From NCBI GenBank assembly GCA_963826145.1, contig CAWGVW010000001.1, positions 186,001 through 250,000 of the forward strand: 64,000 nucleotides of DNA, read 5' to 3'. Of this stretch, positions 56,592 through 64,000 are shown piece by piece (position 1 is the first letter of the stretch; each line of letters begins with the position of its first letter). The notes beneath the pieces are model-generated. The model was not told the origin of the DNA. It saw nothing but the letters and a program-made list of their open reading frames with translations, and did not search any database. The position numbers were made by a program, and so were the translations under genes. The DNA is from JBGPLJ01 sp963826145 (GTDB taxonomy: Bacteria; Pseudomonadota; Gammaproteobacteria; Steroidobacterales; Steroidobacteraceae).

Positions 56592-58337
56592 TCAGTCGAC
56601 CGTTACCCGGTTGATTTCGTCGAGACTCGTCATGCCGTCTTTGACTTTGTTGAGACCCGATCGCCTGAGGTCCAGGACGCCTTCCTTGGTCGCCTGATCG
56701 GCGATGTGCATCGCGCCGCCGCCTTCCATGATGATCCTGCCGATGGCTTCGGTGACCGGCATGACCTGGTAGATGCCGACCCGTCCCTTATAGCCGTCGA
56801 CGCAGTTCGAGCAGCCAACCGCTTTGAAGATCGTGACTTCCTTCTTGAGATCCTCTTCCGTGAATCCTTCCCGGATCAGCGCGTCGTGTGGAATTTCGAG
56901 CTTCGTCTTGCAGTTGTTGCAGAGCCGGCGCGCGAGCCGCTGCGCGATGATCAGGCTCACTGAGGTTGCGATCGCGTAGGGCTTGACGCCCATGTCGACC
57001 ATGCGCGTCAGCGTCTGGGGCGCGTCATTCGTGTGCAGTGTCGAGAGTACGAGGTGACCCGTCTGCGCGGCCTTGATCGCGATTTCCGCCGTTTCGAGGT
57101 CGCGGATTTCGCCGACCATGATTACGTCCGGGTCCTGGCGGAGGAAAGCGCGCAGGGCGGATGCGAAAGTGAGACCGACCTTCGGATTCACGTTGACCTG
57201 ATTCACGCCGGGCAGATTGATTTCCGACGGATCTTCGGCCGTCGAGATGTTCGTGTCTTCGGTGTTGAGTATGTGCAGGCCCGTGTACAGCGACACGGTC
57301 TTGCCGCTGCCCGTTGGGCCGGTGACGAGGATCATGCCTTGGGGTTTCGCCAGGTACTTCAGGTAGAGGGCTTTCTGCGGCGCCTCGTAGCCGAGTGCAT
57401 CGATGCCAATCATCGCGCTCGAAGGATCCAGAATACGCAGCACAATCTTTTCGCCGAAGAGCGTCGGGCAGCTCGACACGCGAAAGTCGATGGCACGATT
57501 TTTCGAAAGGCGCATCTTGATGCGCCCGTCCTGCGGCACGCGCCGCTCGGCTATGTCGAGGCGCGACATGACCTTCAGGCGCGCCGCGATCTTCGTCGCG
57601 AGCTGCACGGGAGGCATCGCGACTTCCTTCAGCACACCATCAAGGCGTGTGCGGATGCGGAAGGTCTTCTCGTAGGGTTCGAAGTGCACGTCGCTCGCGC
57701 CTTTCTTGATGGCGTCGAGCAGCACCTTGTTCACGAAGCGAACGATCGGGGCGTCTTCGACGTCGTCGCGCGTCGCCGCATCGGTATCGAGTTCCTCGTC
57801 GCCGCCGGTGACTTCGAGATTTTCGAGGTCGAAGTCATCGTCGCCCATCGCCGGCATCGAGACGTCAACCTGCTCGATCGCCTTGGTGACGGCGATTTGC
57901 AGCTTGTCGTCCTCGACGACAACCGCCTCAACACCCATGCCGGTCTGAAACTTGACCTCGTCAATAGCGTGAAGGTTCGTCGGGTCCGAGACGGCGAGGA
58001 ACAGCCGCTTGCCACGCCGCGCGAGCGGCAGCACCCGGTGCTTCAGCAGGAGCTTGTCGGCGACAATCTTGACCGTATCGAGATCCAGATTGACGGCGTC
58101 CAGGTCGAGCAGCGGTACGCCGAACTCGCCGGATGCCGCAATGGCAATCTCACGAGCGTTGGCGAGTCCCGCGTTGACCAGGTGGGTGACGAAGCTGAGT
58201 TTCTTTTCCTTCGCCTGATTCAACGCGTCGAGCATCGTGGCCTCGTCCAGGAGACCATCCTGGACAAGCCTCTGCGGCAGGCCGCCAAGCGATGCTTTGG
58301 CGGCGTTACCGACCGCCATGATTGCGTTGTCGTTCAT
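56592..58337 (-). CDS. pilB: Type IV pilus extension ATPase PilB
   Basis: PilB is the hexameric ATPase that powers pilus extension. The 581-residue protein has an N-terminal MshEN/GSPII_E domain, acidic linker, then Walker A GPTGSGKT, the Asp box EDPSEINLPGVNQ, Walker B VIMVGEIRDLETAEIA, and the His box LSTLHTNDAPQTLTRM. A zinc-binding tetracysteine (CNNC and CSNC) follows. MshEN-type N domains can bind c-di-GMP; here LPQRLVQDGLLDEATMLDAL and a later partial repeat are compatible, but I cannot establish binding. Confidence 0.96.
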   Translation of the reverse strand: MNDNAIMAVGNAAKASLGGLPQRLVQDGLLDEATMLDALNQAKEKKLSFVTHLVNAGLANAREIAIAASGEFGVPLLDLDAVNLDLDTVKIVADKLLLKHRVLPLARRGKRLFLAVSDPTNLHAIDEVKFQTGMGVEAVVVEDDKLQIAVTKAIEQVDVSMPAMGDDDFDLENLEVTGGDEELDTDAATRDDVEDAPIVRFVNKVLLDAIKKGASDVHFEPYEKTFRIRTRLDGVLKEVAMPPVQLATKIAARLKVMSRLDIAERRVPQDGRIKMRLSKNRAIDFRVSSCPTLFGEKIVLRILDPSSAMIGIDALGYEAPQKALYLKYLAKPQGMILVTGPTGSGKTVSLYTGLHILNTEDTNISTAEDPSEINLPGVNQVNVNPKVGLTFASALRAFLRQDPDVIMVGEIRDLETAEIAIKAAQTGHLVLSTLHTNDAPQTLTRMVDMGVKPYAIATSVSLIIAQRLARRLCNNCKTKLEIPHDALIREGFTEEDLKKEVTIFKAVGCSNCVDGYKGRVGIYQVMPVTEAIGRIIMEGGGAMHIADQATKEGVLDLRRSGLNKVKDGMTSLDEINRVTVD

Positions 58338-58387
58338 AGCCTTATGTGATCGTGGGCGACGACCAGCATGCGTCCGAATCGGGCCCT

Positions 58388-58415
58388 AGTCTACCCAAGT
58401 TGCCCCTTGGATCAA
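58388..58415 (-). promoter_or_regulatory. Possible pilB promoter
   Basis: On the minus strand TTGATC (58415-58410) and TAGACT (58393-58388) are 16 bases apart, downstream of the pilA terminator and about 50 bases before the pilB start. It would let pilBC be expressed independently of pilA. Confidence 0.4.
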
Positions 58416-58473
58416 TTGTCAAATCGCGGTGATCGTCGCATATCAGCCAATGGCCCCGCGTGATTCGACTCAC

Positions 58474-58506
58474 ACAAAAGAAGAGGCCCCTCGGGTGAGG
58501 GGCCTC
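58474..58506 (-). terminator. Intrinsic terminator after pilA
   Basis: A perfect 10-base stem (GAGGCCCCTC at 58483-58492, GAGGGGCCTC at 58497-58506, plus-strand reading) with a 4-base loop is followed on the minus strand by TTCTTTTGTG. It lies 27 bases after the repaired pilA stop codon, which supports that stop. Confidence 0.9.
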
Positions 58507-58532
58507 CAGGGTCAAATGCCTGATCTGTCGAC

Positions 58533-59058
58533 TTACGGTCGGCAGTTGGCGGGCATGTACTTGTTCAGAACCGTCGTCACGCCAGCAGCTGAGGGCACGA
58601 GTGGATCGTGACACGTTGGTCGGGCCACCATTGTTGCCGCATATCCAAACAACGTCGTTGTTGCCACCGACTGCACCGCTCAACACCGGACGGAGCGAGA
58701 GCGTCAGACCGTTGATATTCGCGTTGGCCTGATAGCCGGCAGCGTTCGAATACGTGATCTGAAGTGTGCCCGGGTTCAACATCTGCACCTGGCTCACGTA
58801 CTTGCCTGACGGGATTTCGCCAGCCTGGTGACCAAGGGTACCCGCGAGGCCCACGATCGCGGTCGGCCACGCGCCGTTCTGCGCATAGTACTCGGCCACT
58901 TCCGCCTTCAGCGAACCGGCGAGATTGAGACCTTCAGTGACCTGCGCACGAATCGTGTAGTCCTGATAGGCCGGGATCGCGATTGCGGCGAGAATGCCGA
59001 TGATCGCGACGACGATCATCAATTCGATAAGGGTGAAACCCTTTTGGATCATCTTCAT
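58533..59058 (-). CDS. pilA: Type IV major pilin PilA (frame interrupted near the C-terminus)
   Basis: The prepilin has a short leader MKMIQKG, cleaved before Phe8 by PilD, with Glu12 (the +5 glutamate) in FTLIELMIVVAIIGILAAIA. A globular domain follows. The open frame as given loses the pilin ending after GNNGGPTNVS. Removing one base around 58608-58610 restores DPLVPSAAGVTTVLNKYMPA and NCRP, a typical D-region, making 174 residues with Cys140 (VWICG) and Cys172 (ANCRP) positioned for the usual disulfide. The stop then sits 27 bases before a strong terminator. A consensus sigma-54 promoter lies 67 bases upstream of the start. Confidence 0.9.
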
Positions 59059-59124
59059 GGGAGCTCCTGTGAGAAAAGACAGCGATAAACACAGACGGCG
59101 CCGAGCGCCAGTGCGGAGGGAAAA

Positions 59125-59140
59125 TGCAAGGCGTGTGCCA
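59125..59140 (-). promoter_or_regulatory. Sigma-54 promoter of pilA
   Basis: On the minus strand the bases read TGGCAC-ACGCC-TTGCA, a perfect match to the -24/-12 consensus with 5-base spacing. Transcription would begin near 59114, leaving a leader of about 55 bases before pilA. RpoN and the activator PilR are both encoded in this window. Confidence 0.92.
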
Positions 59141-59249
59141 CCACGACCCAGTCGCGCCTAACCGCTTGAAACAAAAGCCTAATACGCTCGATTAACAGTT
59201 CTGGCTTGACTTATTCGTGTGTGTCTTCGCGGACGCAGCAGTCAGTTGA

Positions 59250-59274
59250 TGTCACAAACTGACACGACTTGTCA
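59250..59274 (-). promoter_or_regulatory. Probable PilR upstream activating sites
   Basis: Three TGTCA/TGACA half-sites start at 59250, 59260 and 59270, exactly one helical turn apart, about 110-135 bases upstream of the -24 element of pilA. PilR in Pseudomonas recognises TGTC-containing sites at a similar distance. The assignment to PilR is inferred from position and sequence. Confidence 0.55.
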
Positions 59275-59303
59275 GTGTGCGTTGCCAGATGAGGACAGCA
59301 GAC

Positions 59304-60641
59304 TTATTCAAGTCCCAACTTCTTCACGCGGTACCTGAGCGCGCGAAAGCTCATGCCGAGGAGCTTTGCCGCCGCGGTCTTGTTGTAACGCGTCTGTTCG
59401 AGCGCTTTGACGATGGCTTCCCGTTCGATGTCCTCGAGCTGCTCGCCGAGCGGACCGATCCCCGGCGGCGTGCCCGGCGCGGCGACGGACGAGGTCGCGC
59501 GAAGCTGGATGTCATTCACGCCGATGACGCCGCCCGCTGACAGCGTGATCGCCCGCTCCAGGATGTTTTCAAGCTCACGGACATTGCCCGGAAATTGATA
59601 GGCCTCCAGGGCCCGGATCGCATCGGCATGCAGGGCTGGCACCTCGATCTTCATGCGTCGCGCCAGCCGGTTGAGGATTGCGTTCGCAAGGACCGGGATG
59701 TCCTCGACGCGCTCCCGCAAAGCGGGCACCCTCAGTTCGATGACGTTCACGCGATAGAACAGGTCCTCGCGGAATTTGCCCTCGGCGACAAGATCCGCAA
59801 GCTTGCGGTGCGTCGCCGACAGGATGCGGACATCCACAGGTGCCTCGCGCGACTCACCGATCGGCCGCACAGTTTTTTCCTGTATCAGACGCAGCAGCTT
59901 CACCTGCATGTGCAGCGGGAGATCCGCCACCTCATCGAGAAACAAGCTCCCGGTCTCCGCGGTCTGCACGAGGCCCTTCTTGTCTGCGATGGCGCCGGTA
60001 AAGCTGCCGCGCTTGTGACCGAACAGCTCGCTTTCCATCAGCTCCGACGGGATGGCGCCGCAATTCACCGGGATGAAGGGCCCCTCGCGGCGCGCGCTCG
60101 ATTCGTGAATCATCTGCGCCACCAGTTCCTTGCCGGTTCCGGATTCACCGAAGATGTGTACAGGTGCCTGGCTGCGCGCGACTTTGCCGATCATTTCGCG
60201 CAGCTGCTGGATTGCGGGCGACGCCCCCAGCAGGCGCGGGCCGAACGTTGTCGTCGTTTCGCCGGCTGCAGTGCCGCCGAGCTTGATGGCGCTCGCGACA
60301 ATCTTGCGCAGGTCTGCGAGGTCGAGCGGCTTCGATACGAAGTCGAAGGCGCCGAGCTTCAAAGCCTTGACGGCCGACTCGACGTTGCCGTGCGCCGTGA
60401 TGACAGCGACCGGCAGGTCCGGCCGGTTGTTCTGGATCCATTCGACGAGATTGAGGCCGTTGCCGTCCGGCAGATTCATGTCGGTGAGGCAGAGGTCGAA
60501 CTTCTCATCGCGCAACAGGTCGCGGGCGCTCGCCATGTCGTGAGCCGCGCGCGATTCGAGATTCATGCGGCCGAGGGTGATCGAAAGCAGTTCGCAGAGA
60601 TCGGGCTCGTCGTCGACAACCAGGACGGTGGGGCGGGGCAT
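59304..60641 (-). CDS. pilR: Sigma-54-dependent response regulator PilR
   Basis: PilR activates pilA transcription from the sigma-54 promoter. The 445-residue protein has a receiver domain with Asp54 as phosphoacceptor (CLTDMNLPDG), a AAA+ domain with Walker A GESGTGKE, the sigma-54 contact loop GSFTGA (a PilR-type variant of GAFTGA), Walker B GSLFLDEVADLP, and a Fis-type helix-turn-helix at the end (NKTAAAKLLGMSFRALRYRV). The start at 60641 puts VLVVDDEPD at the N-terminus. It lies 10 bases after pilS and directly upstream of pilA. Confidence 0.96.
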   Translation of the reverse strand: MPRPTVLVVDDEPDLCELLSITLGRMNLESRAAHDMASARDLLRDEKFDLCLTDMNLPDGNGLNLVEWIQNNRPDLPVAVITAHGNVESAVKALKLGAFDFVSKPLDLADLRKIVASAIKLGGTAAGETTTTFGPRLLGASPAIQQLREMIGKVARSQAPVHIFGESGTGKELVAQMIHESSARREGPFIPVNCGAIPSELMESELFGHKRGSFTGAIADKKGLVQTAETGSLFLDEVADLPLHMQVKLLRLIQEKTVRPIGESREAPVDVRILSATHRKLADLVAEGKFREDLFYRVNVIELRVPALRERVEDIPVLANAILNRLARRMKIEVPALHADAIRALEAYQFPGNVRELENILERAITLSAGGVIGVNDIQLRATSSVAAPGTPPGIGPLGEQLEDIEREAIVKALEQTRYNKTAAAKLLGMSFRALRYRVKKLGLE

Positions 60642-60651
60642 CGAAAGTCTC

Positions 60652-62274
60652 TTATCCTGTCCAGCGCTGCGGATCGGCGAAGACGACGCGGAAAATACTA
60701 CCACCGCCCTGACGCGGCTCGTAGATCAGCACGGCCCCGTTGCACTGGCAAAGCTCTCGCGCAAGAAAGAGCCCGAGGCCGGTGCCGCCCTTGTGCCCCG
60801 TAAAGAACGGCTCGAAGATGCGTTCGGCATCCTCCGTGCTGATGCCCGGTCCCCGATCGCAAACCTCGAGGAACGGACGCGAGCTCAACGAAGCACGACC
60901 CCAGCGAAGTTCGACCGTGGCCGCAATGCCATCCACCGTCGCGTACTTCAATGCGTTGTCGCACAGGTTCCACATCACCTGATGCAGGTGCGACGGGTCG
61001 GCACTCACTTCGACATCGAGCTCGGGGTCGATGAGCGTCAGGCGCTCTTCCGGGATCTGGGTGGTCTCGACGAACTCTTCGACGAACGCGTGCATCCAGT
61101 CGCCAAGCGCGAGGCGCTCCGGATGCGTCGCATCCCGGCGCGACAACTTGAGCACGTTGTTGATGATGGTGTTCACTCGCTCGGAGTTGGTGCGGATGAT
61201 GTCCGTCAGCCGGTGCTCTTCGGCGCCGAGTACCGGTGATTCCCCAAGGAGCTGCCCCGCGTGACTCATCGCTGCCACGGGATTGCGAATTTCATGCGCG
61301 ATGCTCGCGCTCAGGCGGCCGAGTGCCGCGAGTTTCGATTGCTGGATCTTCTCCGCGAGGAGGCTCGTGTCTTCAAGAAATATCAGGATGGGCGCCGGCG
61401 GTTGACTGCCAAGTGCCGCGAAGTGTGGCTGCACGACGCGTGAGCCGTCGGCCGCGATGAACGAGGGCGGAGTCGCCTGCAGTTCCTGCGGATCGCGCCG
61501 CCAGGTGCTGAGGAAATAGAGAAGTTTGGGCGAAACTTCGCCAAGCAGCGCGCCCGGCAAAGCGGTTGCGGGACCCAGGATCTGGGCGGCAGATTCATTG
61601 ATGAGACGGATCCGGTCGCTCGAATCGACGACCACGATGCTTTCACGCATGCGCTGAATGATGTACTGGCTTAGCTCCGCGAGGTTCGCGAGGTCAACGT
61701 CCCGCTGCAGCACAAGAGCTTCGCTCTCGCGCAAACGCCTGCCGAGGAGGCTACCGGCCGACGCGAACGCAAACACGATGACCCCGATCACACCAGCCCC
61801 GGTCAGGTAGGTCGAATCGCTGGTGCCCAGCCGGACGCCGAGAAGTTCCTGACCGATGATCGCGATGGAGCAGACTGCGGCGATGAAATACGCGCGACGC
61901 CCCTCGAAGAAGAGACTACCCGCCGCCACGGGAATGATGATGAGGATGCCAAGGCCACCCGCCATGCCGCCGCTTGCGAGCACCAGCGTCGTGATGGCGA
62001 CGATGTTGAAAACGAGATGTACGACGATCTGCACGTCGATGGGCGGCCAGCGCTTCTTGAGTCCGACGATCCCGAGGCTCGCAAGTGCGAAATAGGTCGC
62101 GACGGTGACGAGAAAGAGGATCGGGTAGGGATACGCCGCGTCGAGCAGGCGCGTCGTGCCGCTTAGCCAGAATGCCGCTGCCGCGACCAGCGGTGAAATG
62201 AGGCCGAACAAATTGAAAAGGCCCAGGACGCGCCAGCTGAGCGATGAATTGGTTGGCCTGCCGGAATGTTCCAT
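60652..62274 (-). CDS. pilS: Two-component sensor histidine kinase PilS
   Basis: PilS senses pilin in the inner membrane and phosphorylates or dephosphorylates PilR. The 540-residue product has about six N-terminal transmembrane helices, a PAS region (ESIVVVDSSDRIRLINESAA), the H-box LSASIAHEIRNPVAAMSHAG, and ATPase boxes N (NLCDNALKYA), G1 (DRGPGIS) and G2 (GTGLGLFLARELC). The start at 62274 follows family length; a longer frame upstream runs into the divergent sucC region. Confidence 0.95.
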   Translation of the reverse strand: MEHSGRPTNSSLSWRVLGLFNLFGLISPLVAAAAFWLSGTTRLLDAAYPYPILFLVTVATYFALASLGIVGLKKRWPPIDVQIVVHLVFNIVAITTLVLASGGMAGGLGILIIIPVAAGSLFFEGRRAYFIAAVCSIAIIGQELLGVRLGTSDSTYLTGAGVIGVIVFAFASAGSLLGRRLRESEALVLQRDVDLANLAELSQYIIQRMRESIVVVDSSDRIRLINESAAQILGPATALPGALLGEVSPKLLYFLSTWRRDPQELQATPPSFIAADGSRVVQPHFAALGSQPPAPILIFLEDTSLLAEKIQQSKLAALGRLSASIAHEIRNPVAAMSHAGQLLGESPVLGAEEHRLTDIIRTNSERVNTIINNVLKLSRRDATHPERLALGDWMHAFVEEFVETTQIPEERLTLIDPELDVEVSADPSHLHQVMWNLCDNALKYATVDGIAATVELRWGRASLSSRPFLEVCDRGPGISTEDAERIFEPFFTGHKGGTGLGLFLARELCQCNGAVLIYEPRQGGGSIFRVVFADPQRWTG

Positions 62275-62371
62275 GAACGCTTCGGTCGCGATGCGCTGCG
62301 AGTCGGTCCGATTTTCGGCCGGTCCGTGCCGGCGGCGCGCAACTCTAACATGCTTGCCGCGCCCGGAGGTT

Positions 62372-62400
62372 TTGCGCGCTCCCAGCCTTTCCTTCAGAAT
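62372..62400 (+). promoter_or_regulatory. Possible sucC promoter
   Basis: TTGCGC (62372-62377) and CAGAAT (62395-62400) with 17-base spacing would start RNA near 62407, only about 8 bases before the sucC ATG. No ribosome binding site is seen there, so the transcript would be almost leaderless. Confidence 0.3.
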
Positions 62401-62414
62401 AACGAACGCCGCAC

Positions 62415-63587
62415 ATGAATCTGCACGAATACCAATCAAAAGAGCTTTTCGCCCGCTACGGCATTCCGGTTCCTCTGGGTCGGGTCGCAACGACAGCCGA
62501 TGAGGCTGCCGCTGCCGCTCAAAGCCTTGGTGGCGCTGTCTGGGTCGTCAAAGCCCAGGTGCATGCCGGAGGCCGAGGCAAGGGTGGAGGCATCAAGCTC
62601 GCGCGCGACATTGCAGCCGTGCGAGCCGCGGCCGGGGAAATGCTCGGCCGGCAACTCGTGACACATCAGACGGGACCGGAAGGTCTGCCGGTCGCGAAAG
62701 TCTACGTCGAACAGGGTTCGGCGATCGCGCGCGAGATCTATCTCAGCCTCGTGCTCAATCGCGAGAAAAGCCGCATCGCCTTCATCGCATCCGCCGCAGG
62801 CGGCATGGACATCGAGGAAGTCGCCCGGCATTCGCCGGAGAAGATTGTCACGGTGAATATCCATCCCGCGGCGGGATTGCAGCCGTACCAGTGCCGGCTG
62901 CTGGCATTCGGGCTCGGCTTCGAGGGCGAGCAGATCGCGGAGTTCTCCTCGCTTGCCGAAAAGCTCTATCGCCTCTATCTCGAGCTCGATGCGAGCCTCA
63001 TCGAAGTGAATCCGCTGATCGTCACCAAGGACGGCAAACTGGTCGCGCTCGATGCGAAGATCAACGTCGACGCGAACGCGCTCTTCCGGCAGAAGGAGGC
63101 CGAGCGCCTGCGCGATCCGGGCCAGGAAGATCCTATGGAGCGCATCGCGAGCGAGCACGACCTCAACTACGTATCGCTCGACGGTGACATCGCCTGCATG
63201 GTGAACGGCGCGGGTCTTGCGATGGCGACCATGGATCTCATCAAGCTGCACGGCGGCGCCCCCGCGAACTTTCTCGACGTCGGCGGTGGTGCGACCGCGG
63301 ACCGCGTGACGGCGGCGTTCAAACTGATTCTCTCGAACCGCAACGTGCGGGCGATTCTCGTGAACATTTTCGGCGGCATCGTCCGCTGCGACCTCATCGC
63401 CGAGGGCATCATCACCGCAGTGAAGGAAGTGGGCGTAAGCCTCCCGGTTGTCGTGCGACTGGAAGGCACGAACGCGGGCGAGGCGCGCAAGCTCCTCGCA
63501 GACAGCGGACTTGCGATCACGGCGGCGGCAGATCTCACGGATGCGGCGAAAAAATCAGTCGCGGCCGCGCGCAAGTCCAGCCGATGA
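62415..63587 (+). CDS. sucC: Succinyl-CoA synthetase beta subunit (ADP-forming)
   Basis: This TCA-cycle subunit binds nucleotide and, with SucD, converts succinyl-CoA to succinate with ATP or GTP formation. The 390-residue ATP-grasp protein starts MNLHEYQSKELFARYGIPVP and has VVKAQVHAGGRGKGGGIKLA, EVNPLIVTKDGKLVALDAKI, CMVNGAGLAMATMD and ILVNIFGGIVRCDLIAEGI, all family signatures. The length is close to E. coli SucC (388). It overlaps sucD by 4 bases and is divergent from pilS. Confidence 0.97.
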   Translation: MNLHEYQSKELFARYGIPVPLGRVATTADEAAAAAQSLGGAVWVVKAQVHAGGRGKGGGIKLARDIAAVRAAAGEMLGRQLVTHQTGPEGLPVAKVYVEQGSAIAREIYLSLVLNREKSRIAFIASAAGGMDIEEVARHSPEKIVTVNIHPAAGLQPYQCRLLAFGLGFEGEQIAEFSSLAEKLYRLYLELDASLIEVNPLIVTKDGKLVALDAKINVDANALFRQKEAERLRDPGQEDPMERIASEHDLNYVSLDGDIACMVNGAGLAMATMDLIKLHGGAPANFLDVGGGATADRVTAAFKLILSNRNVRAILVNIFGGIVRCDLIAEGIITAVKEVGVSLPVVVRLEGTNAGEARKLLADSGLAITAAADLTDAAKKSVAAARKSSR

Positions 63588-64000
63588 GCATCCTCGTCGA
63601 CAAGAAGACGAAAGTGATCTGCCAGGGCTTTACGGGCAAGCAGGGCACGTTTCATTCCGAGCAATGCCTGAAATACGGGACGAGGCTCGTTGGCGGCGTC
63701 ACGCCGGGCCGCGGCGGCCAGAAGCATCTCGGCCTGCCGGTGTTCGACACGGCGAGCGCCGCGGTGCGGGCGACCGGCGCCGAAGTGAGCATGATCTATG
63801 TGCCGGCACCGTTCGCGGCGGACGCCATTCTCGAGGCGGCCGATGCCGGCATCCGCCTCATCGTCTGCATCACCGAGGGCATCCCGGTCAACGACATGGT
63901 GAAGGTGAAAGCGGCGCTCGCAACGAGCGGGAGCCGGCTCATCGGCCCGAATTGCCCGGGTATCATCACGCCGGGCGGCTGCAAGATCGGCATCATGCCG
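63584..64000 (+). CDS. sucD: Succinyl-CoA synthetase alpha subunit, 5' part only
   Basis: The first 139 codons are present before the window ends. The protein starts MSILVDKKTKVICQGFTGKQ, then GTFHSEQCLKYGTRLVGGV with TPGRGG, the CoA-binding Rossmann domain, VSMIYVPAPFAADAILEA and CITEGIPVNDMV, and reaches LIGPNCPGIITPG. The phosphohistidine lies beyond the end. The ATG overlaps the sucC stop by 4 bases, giving a coupled sucCD pair. Confidence 0.96.
   Translation, partial: MSILVDKKTKVICQGFTGKQGTFHSEQCLKYGTRLVGGVTPGRGGQKHLGLPVFDTASAAVRATGAEVSMIYVPAPFAADAILEAADAGIRLIVCITEGIPVNDMVKVKAALATSGSRLIGPNCPGIITPGGCKIGIMP

Noticed and set aside
58393..58423. TTGACA (minus strand, 58418-58423) as -35 of the pilB promoter
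   Set aside because: The nearest -10-like hexamer TAGACT would be 23 bases away, too far; TTGATC at 16 bases is the better partner.

Overview
The window is a GC-rich (roughly 60-65% by eye), densely packed stretch of core chromosome from a gammaproteobacterium. Lineage markers are a complete dcw (division and cell wall) cluster running on through lpxC, dciA, an M23 peptidase gene and secA; the pilSR-pilA-pilBCD-coaE-zapD-yacG block; the kdsDC-lptCAB-rpoN-hpf-rapZ block beside ibaG-murA; petABC-sspAB; and rsmI-rnpB-mraZ. The mix resembles Pseudomonas-type, Nevskiales/Steroidobacter-type or Chromatiales-type gammaproteobacteria rather than enterics. I cannot fix the genus. I recognise no tRNA, rRNA operon, CRISPR array, prophage or insertion sequence.

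Layout. 1-279: 5' part of cpdA (minus). 597-6265: tkt-gap-pgk-pyk, pentose phosphate and lower glycolysis. 6298-8314: a MoxR ATPase and VWA pair of unknown substrate. 8380-9567: a patatin-like hydrolase. 9575-9822: a nested inverted-repeat element filling the gap between convergent genes. 9823-16164 (minus): lipopolysaccharide transport and Kdo synthesis (kdsD, kdsC, lptC, lptA, lptB), then rpoN, hpf and rapZ. 16265-17777: ibaG-murA. 17774-18945 (minus): a DegS/AlgW-type protease. 19091-22894: cytochrome bc1 genes (petABC) and sspAB. 22911-25176 (minus): yraN and lpoA. 25246-26103: rsmI, followed by the RNase P RNA gene. 26713-45415: MraZ-controlled promoter, dcw cluster and lpxC. 45446-49954: dciA (minus), a cyclic-di-GMP riboswitch, an M23 peptidase gene and secA. 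49938-52581: mutT and a prolyl-oligopeptidase lipoprotein gene. 52578-59058 (minus): yacG, zapD, coaE, pilD, pilC, pilB, pilA. 59304-62274 (minus): pilR, pilS. 62415-64000: sucC and the start of sucD.

The genes fit together in recognisable ways. The peptidoglycan precursor pathway is nearly complete from murA to murG and mraY, with ddl and ftsI, and lies beside the divisome genes and the first committed lipid A step (lpxC). A sigma-54 circuit is visible in one window: rpoN, the PilS/PilR two-component system and a consensus sigma-54 promoter in front of pilA. The most interesting regulatory item is a GEMM-I (cyclic-di-GMP) riboswitch leading the transcript of the M23 cell-wall peptidase gene.

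Sequence quality matters when reading this window. Six genes (a degS-like gene, mraZ, rsmH, murD, a prolyl oligopeptidase gene and pilA) have interrupted reading frames. All nine interruptions are repaired by removing one extra base, and each repair restores a normal family sequence. At least one of these genes, murD, is expected to be essential, so I read the interruptions as insertion-type sequencing or assembly errors rather than gene decay, and annotate the genes across them.
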